Assembly (NCBI GenBank): GCA_024742475.1
Contig: JANSYI010000006.1
Location: 1-64,000, forward strand
Source of the DNA: a bacterium
Lineage (GTDB): Bacteria > Myxococcota_A > Polyangia > Nannocystales > Nannocystaceae
Length of the DNA stretch: 64,000 nucleotides
Reading direction: 5' to 3'
Shown here: positions 1-11,800 of the stretch, in pieces
Position numbering within the stretch: position 1 is the stretch's first letter
Layout: each line of letters begins with the position of its first letter
Translations under genes and position numbers: made by a program
Notes under the pieces: generated by a model
What the model was told of the DNA's origin: nothing
What the model saw: the letters and a program-made list of their open reading frames with translations, nothing else
Databases searched by the model: none

Positions 1-480
1 CGGCTGGTCGAGCTGTCGCGGCACCGACGAGAGCGGGATGTGAATCGTGGCCAACACGACCTTGAGCGAGGGGCCCGCCATCAGCATCGCGACCTCGCAG
101 TCACCGGCTCGGTGCGCGAGGTACTCGGTGTGTCCGGGGAAGGCGAAGCCCTCGTCTTGGCAGGCCTTCTTGTCGATCGGGGCCGTCACCAGCGCCGCGC
201 CCGGGCTCTGGAGCACCGCGTCGACGCCCATCGCCAGCGCGTCCGTCTGGCTCAGGCCCGGCTCGCCCCGCATGCACGGCTGCAACGCGGTCCATCCGGC
301 TCGCGCCCACGGGTCGGGCAGCGTCGAGGCGCGACGCTCGAGCGCGCGCGGATCGACGAACACCCGGTCCCCATCGCGGATCAGCCCTTCGGCCGCGACC
401 CGCAGGAGCAGCTCCAGGCCTACGCCGCGGGGATCCCCCTGCGTGATCACGAGGGGAGCCTGTGAGGTGGCTGGAGTCAT
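1..480 (-). CDS. pdxA: 4-hydroxythreonine-4-phosphate dehydrogenase PdxA (partial, C-terminus off window)
   Basis: The reverse strand from the ATG at 480 is open for 160 codons to the window edge. It reads as the N-terminal half of PdxA, the NAD-dependent enzyme that oxidises 4-phosphohydroxy-L-threonine in pyridoxal phosphate synthesis. Visible family signatures are an N-terminal TQGDPRGVGLE segment (family: TPGDPAGIGP), then TAPIDKKA followed by FPGHTEYLA, which holds a metal-ligand histidine, and MLMAGPSLKVVLATIHIPL just before the cut. The start is set by the first in-frame ATG, 12 residues before the TQGDP motif. The gene diverges from the DUF3108 gene starting at 516. The family assignment is firm; only the C-terminal half is unseen. 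Confidence 0.93.
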   Translation of the reverse strand, partial: MTPATSQAPLVITQGDPRGVGLELLLRVAAEGLIRDGDRVFVDPRALERRASTLPDPWARAGWTALQPCMRGEPGLSQTDALAMGVDAVLQSPGAALVTAPIDKKACQDEGFAFPGHTEYLAHRAGDCEVAMLMAGPSLKVVLATIHIPLSSVPRQLDQP

Positions 481-515
481 GGCGCGCGCCGCCGCGGCAT
501 CCTACCATCGAGACG

Positions 516-1583
516 ATGCGCCTCCGCGCCGCCCTCTTGGTCAGTGTCCTCGGCACGATGACCGGCACCGCCCACGCGGCGCCGTCGGGCCACGCGGCGC
601 CGTGGGGCGACAGCAGCGTCCTGCCTCGGACGCGATCGCCGGCGGTCGTGGGTCAGGACACCAAGGGCCGAAAGGCGGACCCCACGCGCAGCACGTCGAG
701 CTGGACCCGCGCCACGCTGCGCAGCCCCTTCGCCGACGGCCGACGCCGGATGGCGCGCACCCACCTCCCCGCCCCGTTCGGACACATGCTCCTGCCCGGC
801 GAGAAGTTTCGCTTCGACGTCAACTTCGCGGGCAACCCCGCCGGTCTGGCGGAGGCGGAGATCGTCGCGGGCGAGCCCGACCCCCGCAGCGCCCCCACCC
901 TGCAGATCCTCGGGCGTGCCCGGACCTCGGGCGTCGTATCGCTGCTGGCCACCGTCACCGACGAGATCCGCTCGGTCATCGACGCCGAGACCGGCGCGGC
1001 CGTCCACTCGGTCAACGTCCTCCACTACGACGGGTTTGCGCCCAAGTACAAACACCGCGTCACCGACCAGCGCTACGAAGGACGAGGTCAGGTGCGCATC
1101 GTCGACACGAAGGACGACAAGGAGAAGCGCAAGCTCAAGGTCGTCCCGGTCGACACGTTCGACCCCATGTCGGCCATGGCGTGGGTCCGCACGCTCCCGT
1201 TCGAGAAGGGCGTCCGCTACAAGGCCCACGTGATCGACGGGACCACGCTGATGCGGGTGGAAATCGAGGCCAAGGGTCGGGGCGCACCTGCGCACTTGCC
1301 CGGTATCACCCGCGCGCTCGAGCTCGGCCCCAACGACATCGTGGAGCTCGAGGGCAAGCTGACCCGGGTCGACGGGCACGATCAGCCGATTCCGGGCAAG
1401 AAGGCGTACGCGATCCGGGCCTGGGTCAGCGGCGACGAGCGCAGAATCCCCCTCGTCATGGAAAGCGACATGTGGGTAGGCGCAATTCGCCTCGAACTCT
1501 CCGCCTACGACCCGCCCCCGCGCCCGACCCGCGACGCCTCCCCCCGCGCGACGAAGTCGACCCCCACGACCGAGCGGCCCTGA
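516..1583 (+). CDS. DUF3108-domain exported protein
   Basis: A 355-residue protein of unknown function. It begins with a Sec signal peptide (MRLRAALLVSVLGTMTGTAHA), which decides the ATG at 516 over an in-frame upstream codon at 462. The mature part has a proline- and arginine-rich stretch, then from about residue 85 a DUF3108-type beta-rich domain starting near GEKFRFDVNFAGNPAGLAEA. DUF3108 proteins are envelope-located and are often annotated as outer-membrane or periplasmic beta-barrel-like proteins, but their biochemical role is not established. The C-terminus is a Pro/Arg/Thr-rich tail. The gene diverges from pdxA with only 35 bp between the start codons. The domain call is made by eye from the sequence pattern. 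Confidence 0.8.
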   Translation: MRLRAALLVSVLGTMTGTAHAAPSGHAAPWGDSSVLPRTRSPAVVGQDTKGRKADPTRSTSSWTRATLRSPFADGRRRMARTHLPAPFGHMLLPGEKFRFDVNFAGNPAGLAEAEIVAGEPDPRSAPTLQILGRARTSGVVSLLATVTDEIRSVIDAETGAAVHSVNVLHYDGFAPKYKHRVTDQRYEGRGQVRIVDTKDDKEKRKLKVVPVDTFDPMSAMAWVRTLPFEKGVRYKAHVIDGTTLMRVEIEAKGRGAPAHLPGITRALELGPNDIVELEGKLTRVDGHDQPIPGKKAYAIRAWVSGDERRIPLVMESDMWVGAIRLELSAYDPPPRPTRDASPRATKSTPTTERP

Positions 1584-1724
1584 GGTCGAACGACCCACGA
1601 AATCGGCCCCCGTTGGCGCGCGACTCCGCTACACTCTCGGCAGGACGCACGCCCTTGGGCGGGACGCTCGACCCGGACCCCAGCCGCCGTCGACGCCCGC
1701 GCCGCTCTCGCTGCAGCCGAACCG

Positions 1725-3077
1725 ATGGCCGACCGCTACCGCCCACTCTTCAAGCTCGACTCCGGAGGCATGGCCGAGGTCTATGTCGCCGAAGCCGAGT
1801 CGGTGGCGGGCTTCACGAAGAAGGTCGCGATCAAGCGCATCCTCCCGTCGCTCCTCAAGGAGGAGCGCTTCGTCCGCATGTTCCTGGATGAGGCGCGACT
1901 CTCGCTGCACTTCAACCACGCCAACATCGTCAGCGTCTTCGACATCGGCAAGAGCGCCAACGCGTACTTCATCGTCATGGAGTACGTCGAGGGCACCAAC
2001 CTCAAGTACATCCTCCAGTACCTGGCCAAACATCGGCGTGCCATGCCGATCGCGCTGGCGGTCTGGGTGCTCGGCGAGATCCTCAAGGGCCTCGACTACG
2101 CGCACGAGCTCCGCGATCCCAACACGGGGCGCGACCTGGGCATCGTGCACCGAGACATCTCGCCGCCGAACATCCTCGTGTCGTGGAACGGCGAGGTGAA
2201 GCTGACCGACTTCGGGCTGGCCAAGGCGTCGACGCAGCTCGAGTCCACCGACCCCGGCGTGGTCAAAGGCAAGTTCGCCTACCTCGCCCCCGAGGCGGCG
2301 CACGGGCAAGAGGTCGACCACCGCGCCGATATCTTCGCGGTGGGGATTCTGGCCTACGAGATGCTGACCGGTCAGCGGCTGTTCCTCGCCGAGACCGACT
2401 ACGACACCGTACAGAACGTGCGCAAGGCGGAGGTCCCGTCGATGCGAGCGATCAACCCCGAGATCCCGGCCGAGCTGGAGGAGATCGTTCGCAACGCGCT
2501 CTCGCGCGAGTCCAACGACCGCTACCAGAACGCCTCCGACTTCGCGGACGACCTGCTGGGCTTCTTGTTCTCCCGCAAGCTCAAGGTCAGCGCCCGGACC
2601 CTGCGGAGCCTGCTCGACGAACTCCGCCAAAAGGAGCCCGAGGCCGCCCCGGAGCAGAAGCCGGCCGAGCCGGGCAACGTCATCCTCCAGCTGATCGAGG
2701 AGGAGTTCACCAACTTCAAGTCGCTCGATGAAGACTCGGACGCCCCGGCGATCGGCTCGCAGCCGCTCGACTCGCTGATGGCCGGCAACATGCCCATCGA
2801 CTACGACCCGTCGGCTCCGCTCAAACTCGACGGCTTCGACGGGGTGGACGGGATGGACGGCGACGCGCTGCCGCCTCGCGGGGACGACGAGCCCACGCCG
2901 CCCCCGGCCGCATCCTCGAGCACCACCGCGCCCGAGGGCTACCACCGAACCGGCGGCCACCCTGCCCTGCCCGCCTCGAGCGGCGGCAGCGCACGCTCGA
3001 TCGTTCCGCTGCTCGCAGTGCTGCTGCTCGTCGCTGCCGGCGCGGGCGCAGCCGTCTACATGTTCGTGCTCAAGTAG
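1725..3077 (+). CDS. Ser/Thr protein kinase with C-terminal membrane anchor
   Basis: A 450-residue eukaryotic-like Ser/Thr kinase. The glycine-rich loop (LDSGGMAEVYVA) is near residue 12, the VAIKRI lysine near 36, the HRDISPPNIL catalytic loop near 145 and the LTDFG metal-binding motif near 163, so all key catalytic residues are present. The kinase fold ends near residue 275. An acidic, Pro/Ser-rich linker follows, and a single transmembrane helix (SIVPLLAVLLLVAAGAG) precedes the last few residues. The kinase domain is therefore cytoplasmic and tethered at its C-terminus, with almost nothing outside to sense a ligand. Such kinases are abundant in myxobacteria. The substrate is unknown; the degenerate signalling protein starting 35 bp downstream is a possible partner by position only. 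Confidence 0.92.
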   Translation: MADRYRPLFKLDSGGMAEVYVAEAESVAGFTKKVAIKRILPSLLKEERFVRMFLDEARLSLHFNHANIVSVFDIGKSANAYFIVMEYVEGTNLKYILQYLAKHRRAMPIALAVWVLGEILKGLDYAHELRDPNTGRDLGIVHRDISPPNILVSWNGEVKLTDFGLAKASTQLESTDPGVVKGKFAYLAPEAAHGQEVDHRADIFAVGILAYEMLTGQRLFLAETDYDTVQNVRKAEVPSMRAINPEIPAELEEIVRNALSRESNDRYQNASDFADDLLGFLFSRKLKVSARTLRSLLDELRQKEPEAAPEQKPAEPGNVILQLIEEEFTNFKSLDEDSDAPAIGSQPLDSLMAGNMPIDYDPSAPLKLDGFDGVDGMDGDALPPRGDDEPTPPPAASSSTTAPEGYHRTGGHPALPASSGGSARSIVPLLAVLLLVAAGAGAAVYMFVLK

Positions 3078-3112
3078 GCCCGCGCCCGGACGATGTCCGT
3101 GCCGTGGGCCCC

Positions 3113-4078
3113 ATGCAATCAGCCGTTCGTCCCCTGGAGTTCGCGGTCGACAGCCCGTTCTGGACCGCGGAGGAACTTCAGGACTTCTCGACTCACACCG
3201 GCCGAGGGCGGGTGTTGCACGTACGAACGGGTGCGGCCGAAGATACCCCGGCCGAGGACTGCCTCCGCGGCGCCGGCTACATGATCGGACGCCTGCCGAT
3301 CACGCGCTCACCGTCGGCGCTGCCCCTGGCCGCCGCGACGTTCGGCCCCGACCTCATCTACGTGACCTTGGACCAACCGCTGCCCTTGTGCCTCGGAGCA
3401 CTCGAGCTGCTTGCGACGGACCCCAAGACCAAAGAGGTCCCGCTGGTCGCGCTCGTCGGCGAGTACGCGCCCTCGGGCATCATCGACGAGGCCTACGCCC
3501 GCACGGGGTGCGACTTCTTCCGCCTGGGCGCGACCGAAGTCGAGCTGCTGGCTCGCACGCACCTGCTCGTCCGCCTCGGCCACTCCCACTACGCGACCAA
3601 CGGGGACGGCGCCGCGTGGCCGCAAGCACCAGCCGCGAACCATCCGGTCGGCGGGCAGATCGACTCGAAGGACCCGGTCACCCAGGTGTTCACGCCGGCC
3701 TACCTGCGCGAACGCCTGTCGACGGAAGCCGCGCGAGCCCACCGCTACGGTCGGCCGCTCTCGGTCCTCGCCGTGCACGCTCCCTCGGCCGCCGACCGAG
3801 ACGCGATCGCCTGCCGGGTGGCCCGACGCCTCGCCGGTTCGATCCGCGACGTCGATCTCGTGGCTCGCTACACCCGCGACACGTTCGTGATGCTCTTGCC
3901 CGAGACCGACGAAGAGGGTGTCGAGGTGCTCCGGCACCGCATCGACAAGGGCCTGGCGAGCGAGGGCATCGGGGCCAAGGTCGGCGCAGCCTCGCTGGGC
4001 AGCGGTGAGCCCGACACGGCGGCCTACAGTGGCTCCGCCCTGGTCAACGCCGCCCTGGCACGTGCGTATTCTGGCTGA
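3113..4078 (+). CDS. Degenerate receiver / degenerate GGDEF-like protein
   Basis: A 321-residue protein with two recognisable but apparently inactive signalling folds. Residues about 55-150 look like a response-regulator receiver: PDLIYVTLDQP aligns with the usual phospho-Asp strand but has Thr where the Asp should be, and the conserved Lys region reads FFRLGAT. Residues about 185-315 follow the GGDEF pattern (DPVTQVFTPAYLRERL at the start; later VARYTRDTFVMLLPETDEEG), with YTRDTF where active cyclases carry GG(D/E)EF. It probably acts by binding rather than catalysis. The ATG at 3113 is chosen over a GTG at 3104. It lies 35 bp after the kinase and may be cotranscribed with it. Confidence 0.7.
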   Translation: MQSAVRPLEFAVDSPFWTAEELQDFSTHTGRGRVLHVRTGAAEDTPAEDCLRGAGYMIGRLPITRSPSALPLAAATFGPDLIYVTLDQPLPLCLGALELLATDPKTKEVPLVALVGEYAPSGIIDEAYARTGCDFFRLGATEVELLARTHLLVRLGHSHYATNGDGAAWPQAPAANHPVGGQIDSKDPVTQVFTPAYLRERLSTEAARAHRYGRPLSVLAVHAPSAADRDAIACRVARRLAGSIRDVDLVARYTRDTFVMLLPETDEEGVEVLRHRIDKGLASEGIGAKVGAASLGSGEPDTAAYSGSALVNAALARAYSG

Positions 4079-4112
4079 ACGCTGGCATCGCGCGTGATAC
4101 GTCGACACGACC

Positions 4113-4700
4113 ATGTCGTTGTTGGCGTTCCCGTCTCGGATCTCGCTGCAGGCCCTCGGTTGGGAGGTCACCGACCGTCCGCCGGAGCGCAAGTTCGTCG
4201 GCCTCGCGTACCCCCACAGCTCCAACCTCGATGGCGTCCTCATGGTGATGATGGCCGCGAAGATGGGGCTGACCATGTCGTGGATGGTCAAGGACGCCGT
4301 GAACCAGCCCGTGCTCGGGCAGATCGTTCGCAGCGTCGGTGGCGTGTTCATCGACCGCACCAAGGCCAACGGCGTGGTGCAGCAGATGGTCGAGGAGTTC
4401 GAGCAGCGCGACGAGCTCGCGCTGATGATTCCCCCCGAGGGCACCCGTAGCCACCGGGACTACTGGAAGTCGGGCTTCTACTACATCGCCGTCGGCGCCA
4501 ACGTGCCCATCTGCCCCGCATTCCTCGACTTCAAGCGCAAGCGCGCCGGGTTCGGCCCGTCGATCTACCCAACCGGAGACCTCCACGCCGACATGAAGAC
4601 GATCCGCGACTTCTACGAGAGCATCGACCCCCGCGGCTTCCGACACAGCCAGGTCGGGCCGATCCGCCTCCGCGAAGAAGAAGAACCGGCCCAAAGCTAG
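4113..4700 (+). CDS. PlsC-like acyltransferase (1-acylglycerol-3-phosphate acyltransferase family)
   Basis: A 195-residue glycerolipid acyltransferase-like protein. The family's catalytic HX4D motif is present as PHSSNLDG near residue 34, and the substrate-binding EGTRS motif as IPPEGTRS near residue 110. The protein is shorter than typical PlsC (about 240) and lacks an N-terminal membrane helix, as in the compact bacterial branch that may act on other acyl acceptors. PlsC-type enzymes transfer acyl groups to lysophosphatidic acid in phospholipid synthesis; the real substrate here is not visible. It starts 34 bp after the degenerate GGDEF gene on the same strand. Confidence 0.85.
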   Translation: MSLLAFPSRISLQALGWEVTDRPPERKFVGLAYPHSSNLDGVLMVMMAAKMGLTMSWMVKDAVNQPVLGQIVRSVGGVFIDRTKANGVVQQMVEEFEQRDELALMIPPEGTRSHRDYWKSGFYYIAVGANVPICPAFLDFKRKRAGFGPSIYPTGDLHADMKTIRDFYESIDPRGFRHSQVGPIRLREEEEPAQS

Positions 4701-4907
4701 CCGCCGGTGCAAACTCGCCGCGGTTCTTCGCGCCGAGCGGTCCCGCGTGCCACACCGACCTCGCACCGTGGTTTGGCTCCGGAGCCGGGTGTAATCAGTG
4801 TTCCTGCACTCCAGGCCCGCGGTCCACGACGCAGAGCCCGCGCGCCATCGAGAAATATGCCAGCCCTGCCCGCGTCGCACACGTCCCAAGACGGTAGGCT
4901 GGACGCG

Positions 4908-6412
4908 ATGCGTCCCAGCTACCTCGAAGCGATGAAGCAGCTCGGGGCGAACCCCGAGGCGTTCTCGGAGCTTCTCGAGTCCGTGAAGTTCGCCGTCTTC
5001 GTCGACCACGCCGAGCTGGGGTGCATCTACGCGAGCGAATACACACTCAGCCTCTTCGAGATGGACTGGGATACGTTCAAGGGTTTCGGCTGGGCCGCGG
5101 CGGTCTTGCCCGCGGACATGGAGACTCTGCGAGGCGCGATCGAACGCTACGAGATCGAGAAGACCACGATCAACGTCGAGTACCGCATCCAATGCCCCAG
5201 CGGAGCCCTGCGGGCCCTCAACGTCACGGGCCACGCGATCCTCGATCGAGACGGCAACCAGCTCGGGTCGGTCATGATCGGTCGCGACGTAACCGAGGAG
5301 CGAGCCCTCGCCGACCGTGCCCTCAACGCCCACAAGCTCGAGGCGATCGGCCGGCTCGGAGGACGCGTCGCCCACGACCTCAACAACGTGCTCACGCCCA
5401 TCATGTGCTCGGCCGCCATCTTGGAGACTTATGATCTCCCGGACGACGCGCGCGCACAGGTCGAGGTCATCATGCAAGGTGCCGAGCACGCGGCGGGCAT
5501 CAGTCGCCAGCTGCTGGGACTATCACGGCAAGACGGCCACGAGGCCAAGCTGGTCTGCGCCGATGCGGAGCTGACGTCGTTGCGATCCGTCCTGACTCCA
5601 CTGCTGGGCGAACGTGTCGAACTCACGCTCGACCTCGACGCCCCGAGGGTCGTCGTCGGACTCGCGCCCCACGAGCTCGGGCAGGTGGTCCTCAACCTCT
5701 GCGTCAACGCGCGAGACGCCGTGGGCGGCGTTGGCCGCGTCGAGGTTCGGACACGCCGCGACGGCCAGAGGCTCGAGCTTCAGGTCCATGATACGGGCCC
5801 GGGCATCTCGCTTGACGTGCAGCAGAGGATGTTCGAGCCGTTCTTCACGACGAAGCCGGCGGACCGCGGCACGGGTCTGGGGTTGTCGACCGTGCAGGAG
5901 ATCGTCCGGCGCGCAGGCGGGGACGTCACCGTGAACTCGCGGCTGGGCTCGGGGACCGCAATCACGGTGCGGCTGCCAGTGCTCGAGTCACAGGTCGAGC
6001 GCAGCTCCAGCCGTGACGCGACGCCGCAACTGAAGCCGCTGCGTATCCTGCTGGTCGACGACAACTCAGCCTTGCGGCAGACGCTGGCCTACGTCCTCGC
6101 GCTGCGCCAGCACACGGTGCAGACCTCGGCCGGCTACCGGCGGGCGACCGAGCTGCTCGAGGCCGAGACGTTCGACGTGCTCGTGAGCGACGTCCTGCTC
6201 ACCGACGGCCGCGGTGATGAGCTCGCGCAACGAGCCCTCGCCGCACAACCGGACATTCGAGTCGTGTTCATGTCCGGATTCGCCGGCGAGGACTTCGACT
6301 CGAGCGCCGTGAAGTCTGCGCGCTGCGTCTTCTTGCAGAAGCCGTTTCACCCCAACCGGGTGATGTCAGCGATCTGCGAGGTCATGACGTCCTCCGAAGA
6401 GACGCAGACCGG

Positions 6413-6416
<4 letters not shown>
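4908..6416 (+). CDS. PAS-containing hybrid sensor histidine kinase with receiver domain
   Basis: A 502-residue cytoplasmic hybrid kinase. A PAS-like fold fills about residues 20-140 (YRIQCPSGALRALNVTGHA is typical of the PAS C-terminal half). The phosphoacceptor box is GGRVAHDLNNVLTP near residue 155, followed by the ATPase with N box LNLCVNARDAV, G1 DTGPGIS and G2 GTGLGLSTV. A C-terminal receiver starts at RILLVDDN, with phospho-Asp in VSDVLLTDG and Lys in FLQKPF. No transmembrane segment is seen. The ATG at 4908 was chosen because the PAS similarity begins soon after; an in-frame ATG at 4857 would add 17 residues. Its stop overlaps the stop of the convergent protease gene in the tetranucleotide CTAG. 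Confidence 0.93.
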
Positions 6417-7885
<1,469 letters not shown>

Positions 7886-8286
7886 GGCGAGAAGGAATGA
7901 AGGCAGGCGCTAAATTGCTCAACCCCTAAGTTCGCGAGCGACGCTACACGAGCGGCACGCAGCTCCTACACAGTGTCGAAGGCCGTTGTCCCGACCACCA
8001 ACTCGACGCGACGACTGGGGGCCACCGACCTGCCCAGGGGTTGGGGGCGGCTTACGCCCTTGGCAGCCAGGCCGGCCCGTTTGCGTAACGGCAGTGATCC
8101 AGCGCGACACGGCGGCTCCGCGACGTACGCGGCGCCGACCGTAGCGCAATGGCCCCTACGCACGCGGCGCCCGTGCACTTTCTCGATCGGCCCAACGTGC
8201 GTCTGCGCGAGGCTCTCGACCGACACGTAGCGGACGTTGCAGGCTCGGCGGCGGCCACGGGGTGAGCATGGTATTCGAGGCGCCGC
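7886..8286. other. Intergenic stretch without recognisable gene
   Basis: About 400 bp between the protease start (minus strand) and the carbonic-anhydrase-like gene (plus strand). Both flanking promoters must lie here because the genes diverge. Short open frames cross it on both strands, but none has a convincing start, composition or motif. No terminator, tRNA or known riboswitch was recognised. Confidence 0.6.
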
Positions 8287-8814
8287 ATGCAAGAGTCGTT
8301 CGAAGGGCATGTCCCACAGGTTCATCCCGACGCCTTCGTGCACTCGGCGGCCGTGCTGATCGGACAGGTACGCATCGGCCCCGAGTCGAGCGTCTGGCCG
8401 ACCGCGACACTGCGGGGCGACGATGGCCCGATCACGATCGGGGCTCGAACCTCGATTCAAGACGGAGCCGTGATCCACAACACCGAAGGACTCTCCACCA
8501 CGACCGTGGGCAATCGAGTCACCGTGGGGCACAGAGTGATCTTGCACGGCTGCAGCGTCGGCGATGACTGCATCATCGGGATGGGCAGCATCCTGCTCGA
8601 CAACGCGGTCGTGGAACCCGGCTGCATCGTTGGCGCGGGCGCCGTCATCCCGCCGGGGAAACGCGTCGAGGCCGGCACCGTGGTGATCGGCAACCCGATG
8701 CGGGTCCTGCGAGCGTGCACCGCGAAGGACACCGAGTTCATCGCGTACTCTTGGAAGGAGTATGTCGAACGCGTCGGCCAGTACCGGGCTCGAGACGCGA
8801 GGACCGATGGCTGA
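8287..8814 (+). CDS. Gamma-carbonic-anhydrase-like left-handed beta-helix protein
   Basis: A 175-residue hexapeptide-repeat protein of the gamma-carbonic anhydrase (YrdA/PaaY/CaiE) family. Repeated I/V/A-G-x-x-x-x units run through residues 25-150. The three zinc-ligand histidines can be placed in AVIHNTEG and [12 protein letters not shown], the latter giving the H-x4-H pair. Proteins of this type form trimers and bind zinc, iron or cobalt; only some are active carbonic anhydrases, others have thioesterase or unknown roles. The gene overlaps the downstream fused hydantoinase/oxoprolinase by 8 bp, implying translational coupling. Confidence 0.92.
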   Translation: MQESFEGHVPQVHPDAFVHSAAVLIGQVRIGPESSVWPTATLRGDDGPITIGARTSIQDGAVIHNTEGLSTTTVGNRVTVGHRVILHGCSVGDDCIIGMGSILLDNAVVEPGCIVGAGAVIPPGKRVEAGTVVIGNPMRVLRACTAKDTEFIAYSWKEYVERVGQYRARDARTDG

Positions 8815-11800
8815 GGGCTGGCGCTTCTCGATCGACCGCGGCGGAACGTTCACGGACTGCATCGGTCTCGATCCTCGGTCGGGCGCGCTTTCGGCCACGA
8901 AGCTGCTCTCGACCGACGACGCGCCCCTTCGAGGCATCCGCACGCTCCTGGGACTCCCCGGCGACGCCCCCGTGCCTCCGTGCTCGCTGCGCTTGGGCAC
9001 GACGCTGGCCACCAACGCGTTGCTCGAGCGTCAGGGCCAGCGGATCGCGCTCCTGGTCACCCGTGGCTTCGCAGATCTTCTGCACATCGGGGATCAGAGC
9101 CGCGAAGATCTCTTTGCCCTCGAGCTTCGAAAGCCCGACCCCCTGCCCGCCCGCGTCATCGAAATCGACGCCCGACTCGCGCCTGATGGACGCGTCATGG
9201 TTCGACAAGACGAGGCGGCCCTCGATGCGATCGCGGACGCACTTCGCCGCGACGGCTTCGACACCGCCACCGTGGCCGTGCTCCATGCGCACGCCAACCC
9301 CGCGTACGAACGCGCTCTCGCGCGCCGGCTGGAACATCGCGGATTGACGCTGGTGGTCGCCTCGACCGACGTCTCGCCCGAGCCCGGCTTTCTCGCCCGC
9401 ACAAGCACCGCGGTCGTCGACGCCTACACCACGCCGCCGCTGCGACGCTACCTCGAACACCTGCTCGCGCGACTCCCCGGCTCCGACATCGAAGTCATGC
9501 AGTCGTCGGCGGGTCTGGCCTCCGCCGCGTCGTTTCGCGGAAAGGATGCGGTGCTCTCGGGTCCCGCGGGCGGGGTCGTCGCGTGCGCCCGCATCGCCGA
9601 GAAGCTCGGGCTGCCGGCCGTGATCGGCTTCGACATGGGCGGCACCTCGACGGACGTCACGCGCTGGGGTGGAAGCCTCGAGCGCGTGCACGAGACCACG
9701 GTGGGAGGCGTTCGCATCCGAGTGCCGATGGTGTCGCTACACACGGTCGCTGCCGGAGGCGGGTCGCTGTGCCGCTTCGATGGGCTTCGCTTCACCGTGG
9801 GGCCTCAGAGCGCGGGCGCCACCCCAGGACCGCTGTGTTACGGGCACGATGAGGCGCGCGAGCCCACCCTCACCGACGTCGCGGTGACCCTGGGACGCCT
9901 GCCCTCGGACAGGTTTCCCTTCCCGCTCGACGAGGCCCGCGCCACCGCCGGGGTCGCGGCGCTCGCCGACGCCGCGGGCATGACGCTCGAGCGCGCCGCC
10001 CAGGGGCTCTTGTCGATCGCCGTCGAGAACATGGCCCGGGCGATTCGCACCGTCACCGTCGCTCGCGGACATGACGTGCGCGACCACGCGATGGTCGTCT
10101 TCGGCGGCGCCGGCGGGCAGTACGGATGCGTGCTCGCGCGTGCGCTCGGGATCCGCACGCTCCTGCTTCATCCGCTCGCGGGGGTGCTGTCGGCCTGGGG
10201 AATCGGACACGCCGACGTGCGATGGCATGGCGAGGCGGACGGCCGGAGCCAACGACTCGAGCGCACCACGTTGGCCGAGGCCGAGCAGACCTACCGCGAC
10301 CTGGAGCGACGCGGCGCCGAGGCGCTGGGGCGCGACGCGTCGAGCGTTCGCACCATCGCGCTGCGGTACGCGGGGACGCAGACGGCCATCGACGTGCCGC
10401 TCGATGACGCGGGCGCCGTGAAGGCGGCGTTCGAGCGCCATCACCACGGCAGGTTCGGGTACACGCGGGAAGGGCACGGCATCGAGGTGGTCGCGTTCCG
10501 CGTCGAGCTGGTCGTTCCGAGCGATCCTTGGACTCCGGCTGCGACGCACAGGGGCTCCATCGGCCCTCGGGGTCGACGGCGGCTGTACGCCGAAGAGCGG
10601 TGGCTCGACGCCCCCGTGTTCGACCGCGAAGCCCTGCCCCCCCAGCTCGATGGGCCCGCCATCATCGTGGAGGATACGGGCACCGTCATCATCGATCCCG
10701 GGTGGAGGGTCCGCCGCGGTCCCGACGACGTCCTGGTGGTCGAAGACCTCCGTCCCTCCAGCGCCGCGGCGATCTCGACCCGGCGTGACCCGGTCTCCCT
10801 CGAGGTCATGGGAAGCCGATTCATGGCGATCGCCGAGCAGATGGGGGAGGTCCTTCGCCGGACCGCCGTCTCGACCAACATCCGTGAGCGCCTCGACTTC
10901 TCTTGTGCCGTGTTCGACGCCGCCGGAGGCCTGGTCGCCAACGCGCCACACATGCCCGTGCATCTTGGGGCGATGGGCGCGTCGGTCGAGGCGGTCGCTG
11001 CCGCACACCCCAGCCCCGAGCCCGGCGACGTGTTCGCAACCAACGACCCCAGCGCCGGAGGCAGCCACCTGCCCGACATCACGGTCGTCACGCCCGCGTT
11101 CGACCGCGGCGCGGTGGCGTTCTACGTCGCCTCGCGGGGTCATCACGCCGACGTCGGGGGCATCACCCCTGGCAGCATGCCACCGCACGCGACGGCACTC
11201 GACGAAGAGGGGGTCGTGTTCGCGGCGACACGCATCGTGCATCGAGGTCGCTTCGAGTACGCCTCCGTGCGCGCCGTGCTGGGCAGCGGCCCCTACCCCG
11301 CCCGTGACCCGGCTCAGAACATCGCCGACCTTCAGGCCCAGGCGGCCGCGAACCAGACGGGTGTCGCGCTTCTGCATGCCTTGTGTCGCGAGGTCGGTCC
11401 CGACGTCGTGCACGCGCACATGCAGCACGTGCAGGCTCATGCAACGCACGCGGTCCGTCGCGCGATCGCGGGGCTGCCGTTCGAGCAGGCGAGCTTCGAG
11501 GATACGACCGACGACGGAGCGCGCATCGCCGTCGCGCTGCGGCGCGAAGGCAGCAGCCTCCACGTCGACTTCACCGGGACGTCCGGCTGCGGGGCGCACA
11601 ACCTGCATGCCCCCCGCGCGGTCACGGTCGCGGCCGTTCTGTACGTGCTCCGTACGCTCGTCGGCGAGCCGATCCCGCTGAACAAGGGATGCCTCGAGCC
11701 GATCACCCTGCGCATCCCCACCCCCAGCCTGCTCGACCCCGACCCCGGGCGTGCGGTCGCCGGCGGCAACGTGGAGACCGCGCAACGCGTCGTCGACGTC

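Noticed and set aside
47..1891. Long plus-strand open frame overlapping pdxA, the DUF3108 gene and the kinase start
   Set aside because: High GC removes stop codons in all frames; the translation is Arg/Pro-rich without motifs, while the other frames show a clear PdxA and a signal peptide.
7886..8286. Short frames of 76-85 codons considered as genes
   Set aside because: No ribosome binding site, unusual composition and no motif on either strand.
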